Assembly: GCA_021793535.1 (NCBI GenBank)
Contig: JAJYSO010000112.1
Coordinates: 1-6,318, forward strand
From: Bacteroidota bacterium
Lineage (GTDB): Bacteria; Bacteroidota; Bacteroidia; Flavobacteriales; Flavobacteriaceae
Direction of reading: 5' to 3'
DNA: 6,318 nt
Under the pieces are notes generated by a model, which was not told where the DNA came from, did not search any database, and saw only the letters and a list, made by a program, of their open reading frames with translations. Within the stretch, counting starts at the first letter, position 1, and each line of letters opens with the position of its first letter. A program made the translations under genes and the position numbers. Shown in pieces: positions 1 through 6,305 of this stretch.

Positions 1-682
1 GATAAAGACTTTGGAAAACACAAATGCGGCCTTGTTAAATACACAGGGTGATTTTGCTACGATCTCTAAGAAAGCCGCAGAAAACTTGGAGCGTTCCTTG
101 GAAAGTATCAAAGAAAAAGACAAACAACTTAAGACGTTGCGGGATGCAGTGAACAAGCGTGACTCTGTAACCTTGGCTCTGGTCACTAGTTTGAAAGGAG
201 CTTTGGGTAATTTGCAAGACGAAGACATTGAAATCAATGTTGAAAAAGGAGTGGTCTTTGTATCTATTTCAGATAAACTGTTGTTTAGAAGTGGTAGCTA
301 TCAGGTTACTCAACGTGCTCGAGAAGTACTTGGAAAAGTTGCCAAGGTGGTCAACGATAAACCTGATATTGAGTTTATGGTGGAAGGTCATACCGATACA
401 GATCCTGTGAAAAATGGTATTCCGAACATGAAAGATAACTGGGATTTGAGTACCTTAAGGGCAAATGCGGTGGTTCGTATTTTACAAAACGACTACCATG
501 TTGACCCTGCACGAATGACGTCTGCTGGTAGAAGTGAATATGTTCCCATTGCTTCGAATGCCACTGCGGAAGGGAAAGCGAAAAATAGGAGAACCCGTAT
601 TGTGGTCTTGCCGAAATTGGACAAGTTCTACAGCTTGATTGAAGAGGGTATGAAAGAAGCTGAGAAGAACAGCAAAGAGTAG
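1..682 (+). CDS. OmpA/MotB-family peptidoglycan-binding protein, 5'-truncated by the window edge
   Basis: This is the C-terminal part of an envelope protein predicted to anchor the outer membrane to peptidoglycan. The frame is open to the left edge (first full codon at base 2), so the TTG at 11 is most likely an internal Leu codon and the true start, probably with a signal or lipoprotein peptide, lies outside. Counting from the codon at 11, residues about 20-70 are charged and heptad-like, consistent with a coiled coil. Residues about 80-200 form an OmpA C-terminal domain: a GHTDTDPV strand-turn at 126-133, then NWDLSTLRA (143-151), matching the family's NxxLSxxRA motif whose Arg binds diaminopimelate, and NRRTRIVV near 192-199. 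It ends in a charged tail (EEGMKEAEKNSKE) and TAG, followed by a terminator, so it is the last gene of its transcript. The family call is firm; the individual role is unknown. Confidence 0.9.
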   Translation, partial: IKTLENTNAALLNTQGDFATISKKAAENLERSLESIKEKDKQLKTLRDAVNKRDSVTLALVTSLKGALGNLQDEDIEINVEKGVVFVSISDKLLFRSGSYQVTQRAREVLGKVAKVVNDKPDIEFMVEGHTDTDPVKNGIPNMKDNWDLSTLRANAVVRILQNDYHVDPARMTSAGRSEYVPIASNATAEGKAKNRRTRIVVLPKLDKFYSLIEEGMKEAEKNSKE

Positions 683-743
683 TCAATAATCATAAAATAG
701 AATTGAATGGTGATCTTTTCATTATTCGATAGTTAACCAAATT

Positions 744-784
744 AATCCCGCTTTAATCTTTAAAGCGGGATTGTTTATTTTTTT
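744..784 (+). terminator. Rho-independent terminator of the OmpA-family gene
   Basis: A perfect 13-bp stem (bases 744-756 paired with 760-772, AATCCCGCTTTAA against its complement) closes a 3-base TCT loop. One base later comes a T-rich run (774-784). The T-run lies only on the right, so it works on the + strand, ending transcription from the OmpA-family gene. It is unusually close to the next start codon (788). Confidence 0.9.
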
Positions 785-787
785 ATA

Positions 788-2329
788 ATGATCGATACAG
801 AAAATAAGTTTAAGGCGGTGGTCTCACATGCCAAGGAATACGGGTTTGTTTTTGCTTCCAGTGAAATATATGACGGGTTGGGTGCAGTCTATGACTACGG
901 CCCTAACGGTGTGGAACTCAAAAAAAATATCAAGGCCTATTGGTGGAAAAGTATGGTCCAGCTTCATCAAAATATTGTCGGGTTGGATGCCGCTATTTTA
1001 ATGCACCCCAAAACGTGGAAGGCCTCAGGGCATATCGATGCTTTTAATGACCCTTTGATCGATAACAAAGATTCCAAGAAGCGATACCGCGCTGATGTGT
1101 TGGTGGAGGAGTATGCGGAAAAACGGCGACAAAAGGCACAAAAGGAGATCGATAAAGCCAAAAAACGCTATGGAGCGGCCTTTAATGAGCAAGAGTTTGT
1201 AACCACGAACAAACGAGTGCTGCGTTATTACCAAGAAGCGGATACGGCTATACAAAGATTGACCTCGGCCCTGGAGTCTGATGACTTAAAAGGGGTGAAG
1301 GATTTAATTGTGGAACTGGGGATTAAATGCTCGGTAAGCGGCTCGGCGAATTGGACGGATGTCAAACAGTTTAATTTAATGTTTAAGACACAGCTCGGAG
1401 CAGATGCTGAAACGGCTATGGATCTTTACCTCAGACCGGAGACTGCACAAGGTATTTTTGTGAACTTTTCAAATGTTCAAAACACCTCTCGTATGAAAAT
1501 TCCCTTTGGGATTGCCCAAATAGGAAAGGCCTTTCGAAATGAAATTGTCGCACGCCAGTTTGTTTTTAGACAGCGAGAATTTGAGCAGATGGAGATGCAA
1601 TTTTTTGTCCGGCCGGGAGAGGAATTAAAATGGTTCGAATACTGGAAAAAAGAGCGAGAATCTTGGCACAGGTCTTTGGGCTTCAAAACGGAGGATTATC
1701 GTTTTCATCCTCATGATAAATTGGCACATTATGCCAATGCTGCAACGGATATCGAGTTTAATTTCCCGTTTGGGTTTAAAGAGCTGGAAGGTATACACTC
1801 TCGTACGGACTTTGACTTGTCGGCTCACGAACGCCTATCGGGTAAAAAGCTACAGTTCTTCGATCCCGAGACCAAAGAGCGTTATACCCCATATGTCATT
1901 GAGACTTCTGTGGGAATGGACCGCATGTTCTTGGCTGTTTTTTCAAAAGCTTTGGAAGAAGAACAGTTGGACGATGGAAAGACCCGAACGGTGCTCAAGC
2001 TACCTGCGATATTGGCTCCTACGAAGATCGCTGTTTTTCCATTGGTCAAACGCGATGGCTTGCCAGAGATTGCCCAGGAGATTGTAGAAGATTTAAAATG
2101 GGATTACCAGGTTCTTTATGACGATAAGGATACTGTGGGAAGGCGATATCGTCGACAGGACGCTGTAGGGACTCCTTTTTGTGTGACGGTAGATTACGAG
2201 TCGAAAACAGAGGAGAGTGTGACGGTGCGTTATAGAGATTCCATGGAACAAAAGCGCATTAAAATAGCTGAATTGAAAACATTATTGCATCAGGAATTGG
2301 ATTTCAGAAATTGGGTGGAGCGTAAATAA
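788..2329 (+). CDS. glyQS: Glycine--tRNA ligase, homodimeric α2 (eukaryote/archaeal-like) type
   Basis: This class II aminoacyl-tRNA synthetase charges tRNA-Gly with glycine in the cytoplasm; it is also annotated glyS. At 513 aa it is full length for the bacteroidotal α2 form, which is unrelated to the α2β2 GlyQ/GlyS enzyme. The N-terminus has the family opening SHAKEYGFVFASSEIYDG (13-30) and the strongly conserved WKASGHIDAFNDP (77-89). A charged, helical insertion (about 105-175) separates motif 1 from motif 2. Motif 2 is FRNEIVARQ to REFEQMEMQFF (249-273), with the ATP-contacting Arg and the REFEQ glycine-site segment. Motif 3 is YVIETSVGMDRMFLAVF (369-385). The anticodon-binding domain spans about 410-505, with GRRYRRQDAVGTPF at 451-464. 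The start at ATG 788 fits the family N-terminus. There is no visible Shine-Dalgarno; the leader is a T/A run. The 3' end overlaps anmK, which is convergent. Confidence 0.97.
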   Translation: MIDTENKFKAVVSHAKEYGFVFASSEIYDGLGAVYDYGPNGVELKKNIKAYWWKSMVQLHQNIVGLDAAILMHPKTWKASGHIDAFNDPLIDNKDSKKRYRADVLVEEYAEKRRQKAQKEIDKAKKRYGAAFNEQEFVTTNKRVLRYYQEADTAIQRLTSALESDDLKGVKDLIVELGIKCSVSGSANWTDVKQFNLMFKTQLGADAETAMDLYLRPETAQGIFVNFSNVQNTSRMKIPFGIAQIGKAFRNEIVARQFVFRQREFEQMEMQFFVRPGEELKWFEYWKKERESWHRSLGFKTEDYRFHPHDKLAHYANAATDIEFNFPFGFKELEGIHSRTDFDLSAHERLSGKKLQFFDPETKERYTPYVIETSVGMDRMFLAVFSKALEEEQLDDGKTRTVLKLPAILAPTKIAVFPLVKRDGLPEIAQEIVEDLKWDYQVLYDDKDTVGRRYRRQDAVGTPFCVTVDYESKTEESVTVRYRDSMEQKRIKIAELKTLLHQELDFRNWVERK

Positions 2330-3383
2330 ACCCAGCGCAATGATCTTTAGGGGCGCCAGTGACACTGTGTAAGACATTGGGCTCGTTGCGCAGTCGCAAG
2401 ACTCCTAATAGTCCAAATATCAAGGCCTCTTTATAATCGATGAGCCTAGAGTCCGGTAAGATGATCTGACAAGGGGTTGCCTTTTGCAGTTGTTCGATTA
2501 AGAACGTGTTATAAGCACCTCCCCCTGTAAGTAATGCTTGGGCTTTTGGCGTAGTGGGTAGGCAACGCGCCAATTCTTGGACAATATGATGGGTATAGGT
2601 GGCCAAAACGTCTATTTCTGGGACGGAAAAAGAAGCGATGAGAGGGAGTACTTCGGCTTTTACCCATTCGATGCCCAGCGATTTGGGCGGAACTTGTCGA
2701 TAAAAGGATAAGGCGCTTAAGCACTTGAGTAATTCGGAATTGATTTTTCCTTGCCGAGCCAATTGTCCTTTATCGTCGTAGGAATAACCCAATTTCTGGG
2801 CGTAACGATTCAAAACGGTATTGACTGCACAGACATCGTAAGCGATACGATGAAGCTTTGTTTCGGTGGAAATGTTGGCAAAACCTCCTAGGTTGATGCA
2901 ACAGTCGTATCTTGAAAACAACAAGCGGTCTCCTATAGGCACCAAGGGGGCTCCTTGCCCCCCCAACAAGACGTCTTGCGTTCTAAAATCACAGACGACC
3001 TTCTGGTTAATGCGTTCAGCCAGTATTGGAAGATTGCCAATTTGAAGGGTATATCTCCTTTCAGGCTGGTGGAAGATGGTGTGGCCGTGGGAACAAACCG
3101 CATCGATTTGTCGGATTTGATGTTGGGTAATAAAAGTGTTGATTTGTTGAGCCAAATAAGCGGTGTAGTCACGGTTGAGTTGCTTAATTTTTTTTGCGTC
3201 ATACTGATCGGCTTCCCCTAGTATTTCTTCCCAATCGGAACGGTATGGGAAGGTGTCTACTTCAAGAAATCGGTACGCCCATTTTTTGCTTTTAAGTTGA
3301 AATTCTATGTAGGCCATGTCAATCCCGTCTCTGGAGGTTCCCGACATGATGCCGATGACTTTATAGGTAGTGTAATCCATCAT
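2304..3383 (-). CDS. anmK: Anhydro-N-acetylmuramic acid kinase (AnmK), Bacteroidota-type variant
   Basis: AnmK opens the 1,6-anhydro ring of anhydro-MurNAc and phosphorylates it to MurNAc-6-phosphate, returning cell-wall turnover products to metabolism in the cytoplasm. The 359-aa protein has the ASKHA kinase layout: phosphate loop GIMSGTSRDGID (11-22; Arg where many homologues have Leu), DFRTQDVLLGGQGAPLVP (132-149), NLGGFANIS (164-172), the region of the catalytic Asp at AYDVCAVN (181-188, Asp183), LTGGGAYN (285-292) for nucleotide binding, and the C-terminal NVLHSVTGAPKDHCAG (336-351). The motif around Asp183 lacks the proteobacterial TGPGN sequence but keeps the Asp. Two adjacent ATG codons (3383 and 3380) could serve as start. 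No murQ etherase lies next door. The gene is divergent from the acyl-CoA dehydrogenase gene and its last 26 bases overlap the glycyl-tRNA synthetase gene tail to tail. Confidence 0.95.
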   Translation of the reverse strand: MMDYTTYKVIGIMSGTSRDGIDMAYIEFQLKSKKWAYRFLEVDTFPYRSDWEEILGEADQYDAKKIKQLNRDYTAYLAQQINTFITQHQIRQIDAVCSHGHTIFHQPERRYTLQIGNLPILAERINQKVVCDFRTQDVLLGGQGAPLVPIGDRLLFSRYDCCINLGGFANISTETKLHRIAYDVCAVNTVLNRYAQKLGYSYDDKGQLARQGKINSELLKCLSALSFYRQVPPKSLGIEWVKAEVLPLIASFSVPEIDVLATYTHHIVQELARCLPTTPKAQALLTGGGAYNTFLIEQLQKATPCQIILPDSRLIDYKEALIFGLLGVLRLRNEPNVLHSVTGAPKDHCAGFIYAPPNF

Positions 3384-3392
3384 GAAAATAAA

Positions 3393-3421
3393 TCTGCTTA
3401 GGAGAAATTAAGTTATATTTG
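3393..3421 (+). promoter_or_regulatory. Candidate Bacteroidota-type promoter of the acyl-CoA dehydrogenase gene
   Basis: A perfect TAnnTTTG -7 element (TATATTTG, 3414-3421) stands 17 bases after TCTG (3393-3396), one mismatch from the -33 TTTG. This spacing is within the range known for the primary sigma factor of Bacteroidota. Transcription would begin near 3427, leaving a leader of roughly 17 bases before the ATG at 3444. The -7 element overlaps the left arm of the inverted repeat at 3415-3445. Confidence 0.65.
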
Positions 3422-3445
3422 TTATGCCACAAAAATAACAAATAT
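3415..3445. repeat. Perfect 11-bp inverted repeat, candidate operator between anmK and the acyl-CoA dehydrogenase gene
   Basis: The arms ATATTTGTTAT (3415-3425) and ATAACAAATAT (3435-3445) are exact reverse complements separated by 9 bases, so the half-sites are 20 bp centre to centre, about two helical turns. The left arm covers most of the dehydrogenase -7 element, the right arm runs into the first two bases of its ATG, and the spacer and right arm cover the possible anmK -7 element. Because most of the left arm lies upstream of the expected transcription start, a DNA-binding site for a dimeric regulator is more likely than an RNA hairpin. The regulator is not in this window. Confidence 0.6.
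3430..3437 (-). promoter_or_regulatory. Possible -7 element for anmK
   Basis: Read on the - strand the bases give TATTTTTG, a full match to TAnnTTTG. It would start transcription near 3424 and give a leader of about 40 bases to the anmK start. No TTTG is found 17-23 bases upstream (that region lies inside the dehydrogenase gene), so the call rests on one element only. If real, the two divergent promoters interlock. Confidence 0.35.
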
Positions 3446-4589
3446 GGACTTTACCTGGAGTGAAGAGCACTTGATGATTCAAAAAGCTGCTCGAGACTTT
3501 GCCCAAAATGAATTGTTACCCGGAGTGATTGAGCGCGATACTCATCAGACCTATCCCCAGAAGCAGATTGAGCGAATGGCGGAATTGGGGTTTCTAGGAA
3601 TGATGACCTCAGAGACCTACAATGGAGGGGGAATGGATACGCTTTCTTACGTGATCGCCATGGAAGAAATCTCAAAAGTGGATGCGTCCTGTTCGGTGGT
3701 GATGTCGGTCAATAATTCACTGGTTTGTTGGGGAATCGAAACCTACGGATCTTCTGCACAAAAAGAGCGCTATTTAACCCAACTTGCATCGGGAGAGGCG
3801 ATAGGCGCTTTCTGCTTGAGTGAGCCCGAAGCAGGAAGCGATGCTAGCCAGCAGAAGACCACGGCTATTGATCATGGAGATTACTATATTCTAAACGGTA
3901 CAAAAAGCTGGATCACCAATGGAGGTACTGCAGATTATTACTTGGTTATCGCCCAGACTTACCCGGAGAAAAAACATCATGGCATCAACGTGTTTATTGT
4001 TGAAAGGGGCTGGGAGGGGTTTGAAATTGGAGCCAAACAGGATAAAATGGGTATTCGTGGGAGTGACACCCATACCCTTATCTTTAATGATGTAAAGGTG
4101 CCGAAAGAGAACCGTATAGGAGCAGACGGCTTTGGGTTTACTTTTGCGATGAAAACCTTGGCTGGAGGGCGTATTGGGATTGCTGCACAGGCCTTGGGAA
4201 TAGCGGCCGGGGCTTATGAACGTGCCCTGAAATACAGCAAAGAGCGACAGTCTTTTGGAAAACCCATTTCTGCGCATCAAGCCATTGCTTTTAAACTGGC
4301 TAAGATGTATACGGAGATCGAAGCTGCACGTCATCTGGTGATCAAAGCGGCATTAGATAAAGATCAGCATAAGGATTACAGCTTATCGGGAGCGGTGGCC
4401 AAGTACTACGCTTCGAAAACGGCTATGGAGGTCACTACGGAGGCAGTGCAGATCCACGGTGGGAATGGATATGTCAAAGAATACCACGTGGAGCGATTGA
4501 TGCGAGATGCTAAAGTTACTCAGATTTATGAAGGAACTTCTGAAATTCAACAATTGGTCATTTCCAGAGCGATCCTTAAGGAAGGATAG
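3444..4589 (+). CDS. Acyl-CoA dehydrogenase, short-chain (butyryl-CoA dehydrogenase-like)
   Basis: This FAD-dependent cytoplasmic flavoprotein introduces a trans-2,3 double bond into acyl-CoA, the first step of a β-oxidation turn, or acts in branched-chain amino-acid breakdown; electrons normally pass to electron-transfer flavoprotein. At 381 aa it has the usual length of the short-chain clade. The N-terminal helical domain begins MDFTWSEEHLMIQKAARDFA. Signature 1 is CLSEPEAGSDAS (124-135), where flavin and substrate bind, and WITNGG (156-161) is the following flavin-contact segment. The C-terminal helical domain holds ERQSFGKPISAHQA (267-280) and signature 2, beginning QIHGGNGYVKE (336-346). 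The catalytic base is the Glu of IYEGTSEIQ (Glu363), the position used by short- and medium-chain enzymes. The exact chain length cannot be settled by eye. No etfAB or thiolase gene is adjacent. The gene is monocistronic, with convergent yihA downstream. Confidence 0.95.
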   Translation: MDFTWSEEHLMIQKAARDFAQNELLPGVIERDTHQTYPQKQIERMAELGFLGMMTSETYNGGGMDTLSYVIAMEEISKVDASCSVVMSVNNSLVCWGIETYGSSAQKERYLTQLASGEAIGAFCLSEPEAGSDASQQKTTAIDHGDYYILNGTKSWITNGGTADYYLVIAQTYPEKKHHGINVFIVERGWEGFEIGAKQDKMGIRGSDTHTLIFNDVKVPKENRIGADGFGFTFAMKTLAGGRIGIAAQALGIAAGAYERALKYSKERQSFGKPISAHQAIAFKLAKMYTEIEAARHLVIKAALDKDQHKDYSLSGAVAKYYASKTAMEVTTEAVQIHGGNGYVKEYHVERLMRDAKVTQIYEGTSEIQQLVISRAILKEG

Positions 4590-4614
4590 GCCTCCAAAGG
4601 GATAAAGTCATTTT

Positions 4615-5220
4615 TTAGTCTCTTTTTAGCTGCTCGTTGATGGTGTCAATGTAGTTTAGAATGGCGGTCTTACCTGTTTTTTTAACTGAGGAGGAGAGAA
4701 AATGATTGGGAAGAGGATCCCATGTTTTCTTTAAAACGTTTTGGTAATGGGTGATGTGTCGGTCCAAAACTTTGGGTTTGAGTTTGTCTGCCTTGGTAAA
4801 AATAATACTGAAAGGGATGGCTTTACTGCCGAGCCAATACATAAAGTCCACATCAATTTTTTGAGGAGGATGCCGCACGTCGATCAGAACAAAAGCCCCC
4901 ATTAATTGTTCCCTTTCTAAGAAATAAGAGCTGATCATTTTTTGAAAACTCCGTTTATTTTTTTTGCTGGTTTTGGCATAGCCGTACCCCGGAAGGTCGA
5001 CTAAAAACCAATTTTCATTGATCAAAAAATGGTTGATCAACTGCGTTTTTCCTGGAGTCCCCGATGTTTTTGCCAATTTTTTTCGACCGGTTAACATATT
5101 GATCAAGGAAGATTTTCCGACATTACTGCGACCGATAAAGGCGTATTCGGGTAATTTTTGAGGTGGACACTGCTCTACCGTGGCACTGCTGATTACAAAA
5201 GATGCGGAAAGAATTTCCAT
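4615..5220 (-). CDS. yihA: Ribosome biogenesis GTP-binding protein YihA/YsxC (EngB)
   Basis: This is a small GTPase of the TrmE-Era-EngA-EngB family that assists late assembly of the large ribosomal subunit and is essential in many bacteria. All G motifs are visible in the 201-aa protein: G1 GRSNVGKS (30-37), G2 with Thr in GTPGKTQ (54-60), G3 DLPGYGYA (75-82), G4 TKADK (142-146), and G5 SSSVKKTG (176-183). The protein is the single-domain family length with no extension. It begins MEILSASFVISS, the usual family opening. It lies 19 bases downstream of the alpha/beta hydrolase gene on the same strand with no terminator between, so co-transcription is likely. Only 25 bases separate its end from that of the convergent dehydrogenase gene. 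Confidence 0.96.
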   Translation of the reverse strand: MEILSASFVISSATVEQCPPQKLPEYAFIGRSNVGKSSLINMLTGRKKLAKTSGTPGKTQLINHFLINENWFLVDLPGYGYAKTSKKNKRSFQKMISSYFLEREQLMGAFVLIDVRHPPQKIDVDFMYWLGSKAIPFSIIFTKADKLKPKVLDRHITHYQNVLKKTWDPLPNHFLSSSVKKTGKTAILNYIDTINEQLKRD

Positions 5221-5239
5221 GTGGTCAACTCGGCAAAGG

Positions 5240-6004
5240 TTAGAGGTCTCTATCGGTAAGCCATTGATAGAGAATCTCGTTAAATTCCTGCGGATGTTCC
5301 ATCATCGCAGCATGTCCGCACTGATCAATCCAGAACAGATCCGAGTCCGGCAAGAGCTCATGAAAATCTTTGGCTACTTCTGGAGGGGTGACACCGTCCT
5401 GTTTTCCCCAGATGATACAGACCGGAACATCCATATTGGGAAGGTCCTTGGTCATATTGTGTCGAATAGCACTTTTGGCAATAGTAATGGTGCGAATGAG
5501 CTTGGCTCGATCGTTCAGGGTAGCAAACACGTCGTCGACCACTTCTTTAGTGGCTACTTTTGGATCGTAAAATACTTCTTCTGATTTCTTTTTGATGTAG
5601 TCATAGCTATGCCGTCTAGGGTAGGTTCCTCCCATGGAATTTTCATATAAGCCCGAACTTCCTGTAATGACGAGTGCTGCAACGTGTTCCGGGTAAGCTC
5701 TTAAGGTGGATAAAGCAATGTGCCCTCCCAAGGAATTTCCAAGGAGAATGACATCTTTATACCCTTTGAATTCAATGAATTCATTCACAAATTTGGCAAA
5801 GGAACTGACTTTTGTTTTGACGATGGGCAGGGAATAGAGCGGGAGCTCGGGGAGGACTACTTTATAACCTTTTTCGGGAAAGAAATTGACTACACCATCA
5901 AAATTGCTCAATTGTCCCATCAGTCCGTGTAAAACAATGATAGGGCGCCCTTCTCCAATTTCTATGTATTTAAATTTCCCTTCAGTAATTAGGTTGTTTT
6001 CCAT
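5240..6004 (-). CDS. Alpha/beta-fold hydrolase of unknown substrate
   Basis: This is a 254-aa cytoplasmic alpha/beta hydrolase with no signal peptide or membrane segment. The core begins with PIIVLHGLMGQLSNF (21-35), where HG and the next residues form the oxyanion hole. The nucleophile elbow is GNSLGG (89-94) with Ser91. The acid is Asp203 in IWGKQDGVTPP (198-208) and the base is His231 in QCGHAAMMEHP (228-238), so the triad is complete. A cap of about 65 residues (120-185) is rich in charged helices and carries a YPRRH segment (128-132). It resembles carboxylesterases or C-C bond hydrolases of this superfamily, but the substrate cannot be read from sequence. It is first in a likely two-gene unit with yihA and lies next to the presumed start of the dcw cluster. 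The ATG at 6004 lies about 15 bases from its predicted transcription start. Confidence 0.93.
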   Translation of the reverse strand: MENNLITEGKFKYIEIGEGRPIIVLHGLMGQLSNFDGVVNFFPEKGYKVVLPELPLYSLPIVKTKVSSFAKFVNEFIEFKGYKDVILLGNSLGGHIALSTLRAYPEHVAALVITGSSGLYENSMGGTYPRRHSYDYIKKKSEEVFYDPKVATKEVVDDVFATLNDRAKLIRTITIAKSAIRHNMTKDLPNMDVPVCIIWGKQDGVTPPEVAKDFHELLPDSDLFWIDQCGHAAMMEHPQEFNEILYQWLTDRDL

Positions 6005-6025
6005 TCAAATAAAGGTTTGAACTTA

Positions 6026-6054
6026 CAAATATAGGGATTATTTATCATTTCAAA
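6026..6054 (-). promoter_or_regulatory. Bacteroidota-type promoter for the hydrolase-yihA unit
   Basis: On the - strand a perfect -33 TTTG (6054-6051) is followed after 17 bases by a perfect -7 TATATTTG (6033-6026). Transcription should start near 6020, giving a short leader of about 15 bases without a Shine-Dalgarno before the hydrolase ATG. Both elements match the published consensus, making this the clearest promoter in the window. Confidence 0.75.
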
Positions 6055-6280
6055 AGGCATCTGAAAATCAATAATTTCCCGGAATATTTCCACCCTAAAT
6101 TGTCGTTCGTTTGGGTCACAAAGATATGATTTTGAGTTTATAAACACATTTAGGCGGCTGAAAAAATACAAGACGTGAATTTCTTCCCACTTTGATCATT
6201 ATTATAAAATACTGATAATCAATTATTTATATAAAATACATAAAATTCAGTACAAATTTCCTCGAAAACTTATCAACAAT
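6055..6280. other. AT-rich intergenic region between the hydrolase promoter and the MraZ-type repeats
   Basis: No credible gene is seen here. A 60-codon frame on the - strand (6171-5989) runs through the hydrolase promoter and start and has no recognisable features. The stretch from about 6195 to 6260 is extremely AT-rich and contains a direct repeat TATAAAATAC (6203-6212 and 6230-6239, 27-base period). TTTG occurs at 6131 and 6191 on the + strand, but neither is followed at 17-23 bases by a good TAnnTTTG, so I cannot place the promoter of the gene to the right. Confidence 0.6.
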
Positions 6281-6305
6281 GTGGTAAGAAGTGGGATAAT
6301 GTGGT
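6281..6305 (+). promoter_or_regulatory. Probable MraZ operator: three GTGG(T/G) repeats at 10-base period
   Basis: GTGGT (6281-6285), GTGGG (6291-6295) and GTGGT (6301-6305) are direct repeats spaced by exactly 5 bases (AAGAA and ATAAT). Known MraZ binding sites, for example TGGGN repeats with 5-base spacers in E. coli, have this arrangement and lie just upstream of mraZ, the first gene of the division/cell-wall cluster, which MraZ regulates. In flavobacterial genomes yihA and an alpha/beta hydrolase gene are often found beside that cluster, which supports the reading. The mraZ gene itself lies beyond the window and is therefore inferred. Confidence 0.75.

Noticed and set aside
11..13. TTG as the start codon of the OmpA-family gene
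   Set aside because: The frame stays open to the window edge, and a protein of this family needs an N-terminal export signal, which is missing after this codon. It is read as an internal Leu.
3399..3405. AGGAGA-like Shine-Dalgarno upstream of the acyl-CoA dehydrogenase gene
   Set aside because: It is about 40 bases from the ATG and upstream of the predicted transcription start, so it cannot act in initiation there.
4572..4587. ATCCTT-AAGG-AAGGAT hairpin at the end of the acyl-CoA dehydrogenase gene, as a terminator
   Set aside because: The stem is only 6 bp, lies within the last codons, and the T-run is more than 20 bases further on, so it is not an intrinsic terminator. No convincing terminator was found in 4590-4614.
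5180..5584. 134-codon + strand frame across the yihA-hydrolase junction
   Set aside because: It lies opposite two well-supported genes whose catalytic motifs are intact, and it resembles no known protein.
5989..6171. 60-codon frame on the - strand upstream of the hydrolase gene
   Set aside because: It runs through the hydrolase promoter and start codon, has no family resemblance, and its region looks like AT-rich intergenic DNA.
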